The position numbers were made by a program, and so were the translations under genes. A stretch of 48,930 bases of DNA from Tenderia sp965602225 (GTDB lineage Bacteria > Pseudomonadota > Gammaproteobacteria > Tenderiales > Tenderiaceae). Below, in pieces: positions 1 through 7,585 of this stretch; position 1 is the first letter of the stretch, and each line of letters starts with the position of its first letter. Location: contig CBFCYE010000021.1 of the NCBI GenBank assembly GCA_965602225.1, forward strand, positions 1 through 48,930, read 5' to 3'. The notes under the pieces are model-generated. The model was given only the letters and a program-made list of their open reading frames with translations. It searched no databases and had not been told where the DNA came from.

Positions 1-74
1 CGCGTAGCTCAGTTGGTTAGAGCACCACCTTGACATGGTGGGGGTCGGTGGTTCGAATCCACTCGCGCCTACCA
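1..74 (+). tRNA. tRNA-Val (GAC), first three bases outside the window
   Basis: The sequence folds as a tRNA. The anticodon stem is CCACC/GGTGG (25-29 with 37-41) around a 7-base loop carrying GAC at 32-34. The T-arm has TTCGAAT and the 3' end CGCGCCTACCA encodes CCA (72-74). The 3' acceptor strand CGCGCCT predicts a 5' strand AGGCGCG, of which only CGCG is present, so three bases lie before position 1. Anticodon GAC reads valine GUC/GUU codons. A degenerate copy of the same gene lies at about 4080-4148. Confidence 0.95.
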
Positions 75-427
75 TTTTTCCTTTCTGGATCAATGGTTTA
101 AATGTCACTCCAAATATTAGAGTAATTCCTGTGGGATACAAATGGGAATTCAGTGGGAAATATTTGTCTTATACCCAGCTGGTTCGCCATCACTGCCTAC
201 AAAAAATCGCCTCTATCTGAAAAAACGATGAAATGGCCAACACTAAAAATGTTTCAGCATTCGTTGAGCGTTAAATTGGTGCGTGTTTAGCTATCTATAA
301 TAGTGTTATAAATATTGTCTATGAAAAAACGCTACCATTTTTAGATTTTAAACATAGGTTGAACCAGTCAATTGAATTTGCGTGGCTTAAGCATAAAAAT
401 TTGCTGGGTTAATATAAACTGCATTTA
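75..427. other. Intergenic region between tRNA-Val and the haloperoxidase gene
   Basis: This AT-rich stretch has no convincing gene. The only frame, overlapping the tRNA 3' half, is an accident. A TATAAT hexamer at 296-301 could be a -10 box for the downstream pair, but no good -35 sits 16-18 bases upstream, so it is weak. I see no terminator-like hairpin and no integrase remnant. Confidence 0.4.
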
Positions 428-2416
428 ATGAAGATAGTGAACGTATCGCAAATGCTTAAGGTTATTTATCTGCCAGTATTGCTGATAATACTAGCGGGTC
501 CTTTTTTTTGCTCACAAGCCAACGCCTCGGAAGAGAATGCGCCTAATGACGAGCATTCGGTTGCCCGCTTGTGGAATGAAGCCCTGCTTACAGCGATTCG
601 GACTGATTATGCCCGACCTACGGTTCATGCCCGTAATCTATTTCATACATCTGTAGTTATGTACGACGCCTGGGCAGCATATGATGATGTTGCCACTCCA
701 TACCTGCTTGGAAAAACCATAAGTGGTTTTTCTTGCTCCTTTGATCGCGTAGACCTGCCTATTACAGCCAATAAAGACGAACTACGCAGAGAAGCTATTA
801 GTTACGCTGCGTATCGTCTTTTGTCGCATCGTTTTAAGCGATTGCCAGGTGTTTCTAAACCACAAGCTGCGTTTGATCGTTTCTTGGTGGAGTTTGGCTA
901 CGATCCTGAATTTACATCAACGGATTATTCCAGTGGTTCAGCTGCAGCGCTCGGCAACTATATTGCTGAATGTATGATTGAGTTTGGCCTGCAGGATGGG
1001 GCAAATGAAAAATACGCCTATGTTCCGCTGGCCTATCGTCCGAAAAACCCTTACCTTGCCCCAAGTGTGCCGGGTAACCCCGGGGTGGTTGATCCTAATC
1101 GTTGGCAACCTTTGGCATTGGAAAAGTATATCGATCAATCCGGCCACTTGTTACCGAGTGGTGTTGCTGAGTTTCTTGGCCCTGAGTGGGGGCGTGTCGA
1201 ACCTTTTGCTTTAAATAAAGCAGATGCAAAAGTATTTAAACGTAAAGGGTTTGATTACTGGGTTTATCATGACCCTGGTGCGCCGCCAATGATTGATATG
1301 GAGAGCGGAGGTGGCCGGTCTGATGAGTACAAGTGGAATTTTTCGCTTGTGTCTATCTGGTCATCTCATCTTGATCCGAGTGACGGCGTGATCTGGGATG
1401 TCTCACCTGCTGCCATGGGTAATGTACAGACGCTGCCAAAAACTTATGATGAGGCACAAACGTTTTATGATTTGATGCAGGGTGGTGATCCCGGCAAGGG
1501 ACGCTCTGTAAATCCCCGTACGGGTAAACCCTATAAACCAAATTTGGTCCCGCGCGGTGATTATGGTCGTGTGCTGGCCGAATTCTGGGCCGATGGTCCA
1601 GATTCCGAAACACCGCCAGGCCACTGGTTTGTGATTTTGAACTATGTTTCTGACCACCCAGAGCTGGTCAAAAATTTCCAGGGGAAAGGCCCCGAACTAG
1701 ATAAACTCGAATGGGATGTAAAGGCCTATTTCGCTCTGGGCGGTGCCATGCACGATGCTGCGATTTCTGCCTGGGGCATTAAGGGTTGGTACGACTATAT
1801 TCGGCCAATATCAGCGCTTCGGTTAATGGCCGATCTTGGTCAGAGCAGTGATCCTGATCTGCCGCGTTATTCCCCGGCGGGAATTCCATTAATGCCAGGT
1901 CTGATTGAATTAGTCACGCCGGATGACCCGCTCGCGGGCGCGAATGGCGAAAACGTAAACAAGATTAAAGTATATGCCTGGCTTGGCCCTACCAAAGTTA
2001 AAGATCCCAAACTGGATGTGGCGGGCGTCGGTTGGATGTTGGCAGAGAACTGGTGGCCCTACCAGCGTCCATCATTTGTAACGCCACCATTTGCGGGCTA
2101 TGTCTCCGGTCACTCAACCTATTCACGTGCGGCGGCAGAGGTGTTGACGTCGTTTACTGGTGATCCTTTTTTTCCCGGCGGCATGGGAGAGTTTCCTGCG
2201 AAGAAGAACGAATTCCTGGTTTTCGAAGAGGGACCAAGTGTGGATGTAGTATTGCAGTGGGCGACCTACCGAGATGCCTCTGACCAGTGCAGTCTTTCCC
2301 GTATCTGGGGTGGGATTCACCCACCTGCTGATGATTACCCCGGCCGCCTTATCGGCATAAAAGTTGGTAATACGGCATTTGATTTGGCAGAGCATTATTT
2401 TGCGGGGCGATTATGA
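428..2416 (+). CDS. Vanadium-dependent haloperoxidase family protein (PAP2 superfamily), exported
   Basis: The 662-residue protein has a Sec signal (hydrophobic residues 12-26, likely cleavage after Ala33) and an all-helical body. The vanadate pocket of the chloroperoxidase/bromoperoxidase family is complete: Lys452 and Arg459 in IKGWYDYIRP, Ser560-Gly561-His562 in VSGHST, and Arg625 with His631 in SRIWGGIHPPADD. The K-7-R and R-6-H spacings are those of vanadium chloroperoxidase. Known members oxidise halides with H2O2 or act as related phosphatases; which halide is used here cannot be read from sequence. The stop overlaps the start of the FG-GAP gene (ATGA), so the two are probably translated together. 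No close Shine-Dalgarno sequence is seen before the ATG. Confidence 0.88.
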   Translation: MKIVNVSQMLKVIYLPVLLIILAGPFFCSQANASEENAPNDEHSVARLWNEALLTAIRTDYARPTVHARNLFHTSVVMYDAWAAYDDVATPYLLGKTISGFSCSFDRVDLPITANKDELRREAISYAAYRLLSHRFKRLPGVSKPQAAFDRFLVEFGYDPEFTSTDYSSGSAAALGNYIAECMIEFGLQDGANEKYAYVPLAYRPKNPYLAPSVPGNPGVVDPNRWQPLALEKYIDQSGHLLPSGVAEFLGPEWGRVEPFALNKADAKVFKRKGFDYWVYHDPGAPPMIDMESGGGRSDEYKWNFSLVSIWSSHLDPSDGVIWDVSPAAMGNVQTLPKTYDEAQTFYDLMQGGDPGKGRSVNPRTGKPYKPNLVPRGDYGRVLAEFWADGPDSETPPGHWFVILNYVSDHPELVKNFQGKGPELDKLEWDVKAYFALGGAMHDAAISAWGIKGWYDYIRPISALRLMADLGQSSDPDLPRYSPAGIPLMPGLIELVTPDDPLAGANGENVNKIKVYAWLGPTKVKDPKLDVAGVGWMLAENWWPYQRPSFVTPPFAGYVSGHSTYSRAAAEVLTSFTGDPFFPGGMGEFPAKKNEFLVFEEGPSVDVVLQWATYRDASDQCSLSRIWGGIHPPADDYPGRLIGIKVGNTAFDLAEHYFAGRL

Positions 2417-4035
2417 AGCCGTTTTCTTTGTTATTAGCCATCTTGCTTATAAACACTCAATACGTCGCTGCTGCGCCATGGAAGTTTGTTGATGTGACGC
2501 AACAGGCCGGTTTTAACTATCAGCATGGCATGATCGATCCAATTAAAAACAACCTTAAAAGCCGAATCCTGCATATGACAGGCGGCGTTGCGGCGGGTGA
2601 TTTTGATAGTGATGGCTGGGTTGATCTTTATGTGGTCCGAGGAGACATTGGGCCAAATCTGCTGTTTCGCAACAAGGGTAACGGTACTTTTGAAGAGGTG
2701 AGTGCTAAGGCAGGGTTGGTTTCTGATAAAGGGGCTGTTTCGTCTGGCCCCACCTTTGCGGACTTCACTGGTGATGGGCTTCTTGATCTATTTGTGGGTG
2801 GGGCAGGTAAGACCACGCCACAACTTTTTCGTAACACCGGCAATGGAACGTTTGAAAACATGACGCCGGAGTACGGCATTAGTGATATTGAAAACAGCTA
2901 TAGCGCGGCCTTCGGAGACTATGACCGCGATGGCGATCTCGATCTATATGTGTCGCACTGGAGTTTCAGCAATAATTTTGACAGGAATTATCTTTTTGCA
3001 AATGACGGTCAGGGCGAGTTTAAAGATGCCAGCGTTAGCGCCGGTCTTATCCATTTGATCTTTGCTGATTTCACAGGGAACTTCGCCGATGTAAACAGCG
3101 ATGGCTGGCCTGATTTGCTCGTTGCTGCCGACTTTGAACATTCAAAACTGTTTCTAAATAATAAGGATGGCACGTTTAGAGATGCAACGGACAAGAAAGT
3201 AATTACTGATGAAAACGGCATGGGTGCCGCAATAGGTGACTATGACAACGACGGTGATTTGGACTGGTTTGTGACGAGTATTCTGGATGCGAGAAAAATA
3301 TATGCAGAAGAAATGTACAAGTCAGAAAAAGATACCTATCGAGTTGGTAAGTCGGGGAATCGACTATATCGAAATCGTGGTGATGGTAGCTTTGAAGATG
3401 TGACGGAACTTGCCGGTGTTCGTGATGGTGGCTGGGGTTGGGGAAGTTGCTTTGCAGATTTCAATAATGATGGCAACCTTGATTTGTTTCATGTAAACGG
3501 ATTCTTGTTGGATGAAGCTGAAAGAGATTCGGAGTCATCTATATTCGTGGATGACCCTGTACGCATGTTTATCTCCAATGGCGATGGGACATTTACTGAA
3601 CAGTCGGCTGTGCTCGGTCTGGATGACACCAGTCAGGGGCGCGGTGTTTCCTGTTTTGATTATGATCGCGATGGCGATCTCGATATTTTTATTGCCAACT
3701 TTGGTGCTCCACCGCGGCTTTATCGTAATGATGGTGGCAATAAGCAGCATTATCTTGGCGTTAGTTTAAAAGGTGATTCGCCCAATACTGAAGCGATCGG
3801 CGCACGTGTTTATCTGACGGCGAATGGTGTTACACAAATGCGTGAGCTCCGTGCTGGAAGCAACTTTGAATCGCAAGACCCGGTTGAGGCACATTTTGGA
3901 CTAGGTAGTGCTTCAGCGGTCGATACGCTCCGTGTCGTCTGGCCAAATGGTAAAATTAGTATTTTGCATAATGTCAGCGTTGATCAGGTGATAAACATTA
4001 CGATTAATAGCCAGTTGGCACCTAACGCACCATAG
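2413..4035 (+). CDS. Exported FG-GAP/VCBS-repeat protein with C-terminal ASPIC/UnbV domain (CRTAC1-like)
   Basis: The 540-residue protein has a signal peptide (about residues 1-20). At least seven calcium-binding FG-GAP loops of the DxDxDGxxDL type follow, including DFDSDGWVDLYV, DYDRDGDLDLYV, DVNSDGWPDLLV, DYDNDGDLDWFV and DFNNDGNLDLFH. These predict a beta-propeller occupying roughly residues 25-440. The last 90 residues match the ASPIC/UnbV domain (GARVYL...LRAGSNFESQDP...HFGLG...VVWPNGK). The ATG overlaps the haloperoxidase stop by four bases. Such propellers usually act as extracellular binding modules, so a partner or surface-attachment role for the haloperoxidase is my inference from the coupling. 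No enzyme motif is visible. Confidence 0.85.
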   Translation: MKPFSLLLAILLINTQYVAAAPWKFVDVTQQAGFNYQHGMIDPIKNNLKSRILHMTGGVAAGDFDSDGWVDLYVVRGDIGPNLLFRNKGNGTFEEVSAKAGLVSDKGAVSSGPTFADFTGDGLLDLFVGGAGKTTPQLFRNTGNGTFENMTPEYGISDIENSYSAAFGDYDRDGDLDLYVSHWSFSNNFDRNYLFANDGQGEFKDASVSAGLIHLIFADFTGNFADVNSDGWPDLLVAADFEHSKLFLNNKDGTFRDATDKKVITDENGMGAAIGDYDNDGDLDWFVTSILDARKIYAEEMYKSEKDTYRVGKSGNRLYRNRGDGSFEDVTELAGVRDGGWGWGSCFADFNNDGNLDLFHVNGFLLDEAERDSESSIFVDDPVRMFISNGDGTFTEQSAVLGLDDTSQGRGVSCFDYDRDGDLDIFIANFGAPPRLYRNDGGNKQHYLGVSLKGDSPNTEAIGARVYLTANGVTQMRELRAGSNFESQDPVEAHFGLGSASAVDTLRVVWPNGKISILHNVSVDQVINITINSQLAPNAP

Positions 4036-4079
4036 AGATAATTGGTCCGGGTATTTATGTTTGTATCTTTATAAAACAT

Positions 4080-4148
4080 GGCCGTAGGTTTCTGTGCACG
4101 TCACTTTGATAGGCGGGGCAGGAGGTTCGACCCCTCGCGCGCTTAGCA
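4080..4148 (+). pseudogene. Degenerate tRNA-Val copy
   Basis: The segment aligns along its length with the intact tRNA-Val at 1-74. It has GGCCGTAG against the 5' end GGCGCGTAG, CACTTTGATAGG against the anticodon region CACCTTGACATGG, the shared T-loop GGTTCGA, and CTCGCGCGCTTAGCA against CACTCGCGCCTACCA. In the ungapped T-arm to 3' end, about 19 of 25 bases match. The T-stem and acceptor stem are mismatched, several bases are deleted and CCA has become GCA, so it cannot be functional. It is either a decayed second copy of a tandem tRNA or an attachment-site duplicate. Confidence 0.6.
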
Positions 4149-4343
4149 AATTCCAAAACTCTGCCTCAATGCTGGGCTTTCATAGAAAATTAACAGCGTG
4201 GCGGACACGGTAAGCCAAATCGCCATCAATGGCATGCTTGGTGAACAGATAATATTTAATATGTTTTTCCGATCTCAGTCGTGACGGGGCATCGCTATCC
4301 GCTTCTAAGTGATTGATGTATAATCCGGTTCCTTTAGTATAAG
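4149..4343. other. Upstream region of thrS
   Basis: No gene is seen. A TATAAT hexamer at 4319-4324 is a plausible -10 for thrS, but no good -35 sits at the right distance. If it is used, transcription would start near 4331, just before the hairpin at 4344-4361. Confidence 0.3.
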
Positions 4344-4367
4344 GCCGTCTCAACAGACGGCGTTTTT
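4344..4367 (+). terminator. Intrinsic-terminator-like hairpin just upstream of thrS
   Basis: A perfect 7-bp stem, GCCGTCT/AGACGGC, with loop CAAC is followed by GTTTTTA. It sits 35 bases before the thrS ATG. It may end transcription arriving from upstream. If the TATAAT at 4319-4324 is the thrS promoter, it would lie in the thrS leader and could attenuate it. Confidence 0.55.
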
Positions 4368-4402
4368 ATAGCAAATAATTTAAGCGAATAGGATTTAAAT
4401 CG

Positions 4403-6328
4403 ATGCCAGTCGTGACTCTACCCGATGGAAGCGAGCGCAAATTTGACCAAGCCGTCAGTGTGATGGGTGTGGCGGCTGATATTGGCCCTGGTTTGGCCAA
4501 GGCCACCCTGGCTGGCAAGGTTAATGGCGAACTGGTGGATGCTTCATATCTGATTGAAAGCGACGTAGAGCTGGCGATTGTCACTGAGCGTGATGAGGCA
4601 GGGCTGGAGGTCATTCGTCACTCAACGGCTCACCTGTTGGCTCAGGCGGTGAAGCTGCTTTACCCTGAAGCCCAAGTCACTATTGGTCCAGTGATTGATG
4701 ATGGTTTTTATTATGACTTTGCCTACAAAAACGGTTTCACCCCTGATGATTTAACCGCCATTGAAAAGAAGATGGCAGAGCTGGTTAAGCAGGACATCCC
4801 CATCGAGCGTTCAGTGATGCTGCGCGATGAGGCTACCCAGTTTTTCCGCGATATGGGTGAGGCATACAAGGCTGAGATTATCGAGAGTATCCCTGCCAAC
4901 GAAGAGTTGTCTCTGTATAAACAGGGTGATTTTATCGATCTGTGTCGCGGTCCGCATGTGCCATCTACCGGCAAACTGAAACACTTCAAACTGATGAAGC
5001 TGGCTGGTGCCTACTGGCGCGGTGATGCCAAGAACGAAATGCTGCAGCGCGTCTACGGTACTGCTTGGGCCAATAAGAAGGATTTAAAGGCCTACCAGCA
5101 TCGCCTGGAAGAGGCCGGTAAACGCGATCATCGCAAACTTGGTAAGCAGCTGGATCTGTTTCACAGCCAGGAAGAGGCGCCGGGCATGGTGTTCTGGCAC
5201 GACAACGGCTGGAAGATCTATCAAGAGGTGGAGCAGTACATTCGTCAGAAGCTGCGTCAGCACGATTATCAGGAGGTCAAAACGCCTCAGGTGGTCGATC
5301 GTGCCTTGTGGGAGAAATCTGGTCACTGGGACAAATTCCAGGACATGATGTTTACCACCCATTCGGAAAATCGCGATTACGCGATCAAACCGATGAATTG
5401 CCCCTGCCATGTACAAATTTATAATCATGGTCTGCATAGTTACCGTGATCTGCCGTTGCGAATGGCTGAATTTGGTTCCTGCCACCGTAATGAGCCATCG
5501 GGAACATTACATGGTTTGATGCGGGTGCGTAACTTTGTTCAGGATGATGCACATATCTTTTGTACTGAAGGCCAGATTCAGTCCGAGGTTTCGGCCTTCA
5601 TTGATCTGCTGTATGAGGTCTATGCCGATTTTGGTTTTGACGAGGTCATCATCAAACTCTCAACGCGACCTGAAAATCGGGTAGGTTCTGACGCTGAATG
5701 GGATAAATCGGAAAAAGCACTGGAAGATGCATTGAATAACAAGGGCTTAGAATGGGGCCTTCAACCAGGTGAAGGCGCATTTTACGGTCCAAAGATCGAG
5801 TTTTCGCTGAAAGATTGTCTTGGTCGAGTATGGCAGTGTGGCACCATTCAGGTGGATTTCTCCATGCCGGGCCGTCTTGATGCCAGCTATGTTGATGAAA
5901 ATAGTGAGCGTCAGGTGCCGGTAATGTTACATCGCGCCATCCTCGGATCGCTGGAGCGTTTCATCGGAATTTTGATTGAACAGTATGCGGGGGCGATGCC
6001 AGTTTGGCTGGCGCCAACCCAGGCGGTGGTGATGAGTATCACCGATAGAACACGTGAATTTGCCGCAGAAGTGGCGAAAACCTTGTCAGATCATGGTATT
6101 CGAGCCAAAACAGACTTGAGAAATGAGAAGATAGGCTTTAAAATCCGCGAGCATACACTTTTAAAGGTTCCATTTCTGTTGGTATTAGGCGACCGCGAAG
6201 TGGAAAATCGAACAGTGGCCGTTCGCACGCGTAGTGGAGAAGATCTTGGTGTTATGGATCTGGATGCTCTGGTTGAGCTTTTCTCTACTCAAATCGCGCG
6301 CCGCGGCCACGTTGTTTTGGAGGATTAA
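4403..6328 (+). CDS. thrS: Threonyl-tRNA synthetase
   Basis: This 641-residue class II synthetase charges tRNA-Thr. It has the full family order: N-terminal TGS domain (about 1-62), editing domain with His73/His77 (HSTAH) and Cys181/His185 (CRGPH), catalytic core, and C-terminal anticodon-binding domain (about 540-641). The zinc ligands Cys333 (MNCPCH) and His384 (DDAH) are present, with the third expected in the VMLHRAILGS segment. Length and residue numbering are within one residue of the E. coli enzyme as I recall it. It leads the conserved thrS-infC-rpmI-rplT cluster. The stop TAA is three bases before the in-frame infC start. Confidence 0.98.
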   Translation: MPVVTLPDGSERKFDQAVSVMGVAADIGPGLAKATLAGKVNGELVDASYLIESDVELAIVTERDEAGLEVIRHSTAHLLAQAVKLLYPEAQVTIGPVIDDGFYYDFAYKNGFTPDDLTAIEKKMAELVKQDIPIERSVMLRDEATQFFRDMGEAYKAEIIESIPANEELSLYKQGDFIDLCRGPHVPSTGKLKHFKLMKLAGAYWRGDAKNEMLQRVYGTAWANKKDLKAYQHRLEEAGKRDHRKLGKQLDLFHSQEEAPGMVFWHDNGWKIYQEVEQYIRQKLRQHDYQEVKTPQVVDRALWEKSGHWDKFQDMMFTTHSENRDYAIKPMNCPCHVQIYNHGLHSYRDLPLRMAEFGSCHRNEPSGTLHGLMRVRNFVQDDAHIFCTEGQIQSEVSAFIDLLYEVYADFGFDEVIIKLSTRPENRVGSDAEWDKSEKALEDALNNKGLEWGLQPGEGAFYGPKIEFSLKDCLGRVWQCGTIQVDFSMPGRLDASYVDENSERQVPVMLHRAILGSLERFIGILIEQYAGAMPVWLAPTQAVVMSITDRTREFAAEVAKTLSDHGIRAKTDLRNEKIGFKIREHTLLKVPFLLVLGDREVENRTVAVRTRSGEDLGVMDLDALVELFSTQIARRGHVVLED

Positions 6329-6331
6329 AAT

Positions 6332-6853
6332 ATCGCTGCTGAGAAAAAAGCCCGTATCAATCAGGAAATAGCTTCACGTGAAGTGCGTGTGATTGATGCT
6401 GAAGGTGAAATGATGGGGGTTATGTTAACTACCCAGGCCCTAACGACTGCTGAAGAGGCAGGACTGGATCTGGTAGAAGTGTCCCCGAATGCTGAACCGC
6501 CTGTTTGCCGTGTGATGGATTATGGCAAGTTTATCTTTGAAGAAAACAAGAAACGCCAGGTGGCGAAGAAGAAGCAGAAACAGACTCAAGTTAAGGAAGT
6601 GAAATTCCGTCCCGGGACGGAAGAAGGTGATTACCAGGTAAAAATGCGTAATCTGATTCGCTTTCTTGGCGACGGTGATAAGGCCAAGGTCACACTGCGT
6701 TTTCGCGGTAGGGAAATGGCCCATCAACAACTTGGTATGAACTTGCTCAAACGTGTAGCGGCTGATCTCGATGAATTGGCCCAGGTTGAGCAGTTCCCCA
6801 AGATGGAAGGCAGGCAGATGGTTATGGTGTTGTCACCAAAGAAAAAGGTCTGA
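6332..6853 (+). CDS. infC: Translation initiation factor IF-3, AUC start codon
   Basis: IF-3 binds the 30S subunit, prevents premature 50S joining and proofreads the start codon and initiator tRNA. The first ATG/GTG/TTG in frame (GTG 6383) would cut off the conserved N-terminus. Starting at ATC 6332 gives 173 residues beginning (M)AAEKKARINQEIASREVRV, the normal IF-3 N-terminus. GGAGG at 6319-6323 lies eight bases upstream, and the thrS TAA (6326-6328) blocks any earlier in-frame start. IF-3 rejects non-AUG starts, and enterobacterial infC uses AUU for autorepression, so AUC here probably serves the same feedback. The C-terminal domain (PGTEEGDYQVK, RFRGREMAHQ) is intact. Confidence 0.95.
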   Translation: MAAEKKARINQEIASREVRVIDAEGEMMGVMLTTQALTTAEEAGLDLVEVSPNAEPPVCRVMDYGKFIFEENKKRQVAKKKQKQTQVKEVKFRPGTEEGDYQVKMRNLIRFLGDGDKAKVTLRFRGREMAHQQLGMNLLKRVAADLDELAQVEQFPKMEGRQMVMVLSPKKKV

Positions 6854-6889
6854 TAAGGACCTTACCTACTGCCGCAATTTAAACTGAAG

Positions 6890-6912
6890 TTTGGAGAAAT
6901 AGAAGATGCCAA
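6890..6912 (+). repeat. rpmI translation-initiation block, near-duplicate of the one before rplT
   Basis: This 23-base block runs from TTTGGAG through the start ATG to CCAA. It matches 7104-7126 before rplT in 22 of 23 positions (one A/T change after GGAG). Both use GGAG about ten bases from the ATG. Confidence 0.7.
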
Positions 6913-7103
6913 AGATGAAGTCCAACAGAGGCGCAGCCAAACGCTTTAGGGTTAGCGGATCTGGTCGTATTAAGCGTAACCAGAGCCACCGACGTCACAT
7001 TTTGACCAAGAAGAGCACCAAGCGTAAGCGTCAGCTGCGCAGCCCTGCCTCGGTCCATGCTCGTGATACAGCATCAATCCGCAAGATGTTGCCTTATAGC
7101 TAA
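6906..7103 (+). CDS. rpmI: 50S ribosomal protein L35
   Basis: The 65-residue, very basic protein matches L35: start MPKMKSNRGAAKRFRVSG, then HILTKKSTKRKRQLR and the C-terminal IRKMLPY. Length is normal. RBS GGAG precedes the ATG. It lies between infC (52-base gap) and rplT (16-base gap) in the usual order. In enterobacteria, L20 represses this transcript by binding the region before rpmI; a pseudoknot of that kind could not be judged here. Confidence 0.97.
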   Translation: MPKMKSNRGAAKRFRVSGSGRIKRNQSHRRHILTKKSTKRKRQLRSPASVHARDTASIRKMLPYS

Positions 7104-7126
7104 TTTGGAGTAATAGAAGATGCCAA
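7104..7126 (+). repeat. rplT translation-initiation block, near-duplicate of the one before rpmI
   Basis: This is the second copy of the 23-base block described at 6890-6912, differing at one position. It begins immediately after the rpmI stop and includes the rplT ATG. Confidence 0.7.
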
Positions 7127-7473
7127 GAGTTAAACGTGGTGTTACCGCCAGAGCGCGACATAAAAAGGTCATTGCTCAGGCAAAAGGTTATCGCGGTCGT
7201 CGCAAAAACGTCTATCGTGTAGCGACTCAGGCCGTTACCAAGGCTGGTCAATATGCTTACCGTGACCGTCGTCAGCGTAAACGTCAATTCCGCGCTTTGT
7301 GGATTGCTCGTATCAATGCTGCGGCACGTACGTGCGGTTTGTCTTATAGCCGTATGATCAATGGTCTTAAGAAGGCTGCTATCGAAATCGATCGCAAGAT
7401 CCTGGCTGATCTGGCTGTTTTCGACAAGAACGCATTTGCTGTTCTGGCAGAAAAGGCTAAAGCCAGCCTTTAA
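7120..7473 (+). CDS. rplT: 50S ribosomal protein L20
   Basis: The 117-residue basic protein has the L20 signature start MPRVKRGVTARARHKK, followed by GYRGRRKNVYRVA and RDRRQRKRQFRALWI. L20 is an early 23S rRNA-binding assembly protein and, in enterobacteria, a translational repressor of rpmI-rplT. It is the last gene of the thrS-infC-rpmI-rplT group; a strong hairpin with a T-tract follows 48 bases later. Confidence 0.98.
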   Translation: MPRVKRGVTARARHKKVIAQAKGYRGRRKNVYRVATQAVTKAGQYAYRDRRQRKRQFRALWIARINAAARTCGLSYSRMINGLKKAAIEIDRKILADLAVFDKNAFAVLAEKAKASL

Positions 7474-7521
7474 GACCTTGATGTCGTCATAAAAGTACGG
7501 GCGGCAACATTGTTGTTATAG

Positions 7522-7551
7522 AAAGGGGAAGGCTGTGCCTTCCCTTTTTTG
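7522..7551 (+). terminator. Intrinsic terminator between rplT and pheS
   Basis: The stem GGGAAGGC/GCCTTCCC (7526-7533 with 7537-7544) has loop TGT, extends by a G-U and A-U pairs, and is followed by six T. It ends about 35 bases before the pheS start, so it terminates the thrS-rplT transcript or acts as an attenuator for pheST. No phenylalanine-rich leader peptide is visible upstream, so classical pheM-type attenuation is not supported. Confidence 0.75.
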
Positions 7552-7585
7552 TTTTAGAACATTGAATCTATCAGGGGATGGATAC

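Noticed and set aside
35..220. Open frame over the tRNA-Val 3' end and the following DNA
   Set aside because: It starts inside a tRNA and shows no domain pattern; it has no RBS.
5084..5485. 133-codon minus-strand frame inside thrS
   Set aside because: It is antisense to a conserved essential gene, and its translation has no recognisable motif.
7474..7535. Possible pheM-like leader peptide
   Set aside because: The only short frames lack phenylalanine codon clusters, so classical attenuation is not supported.
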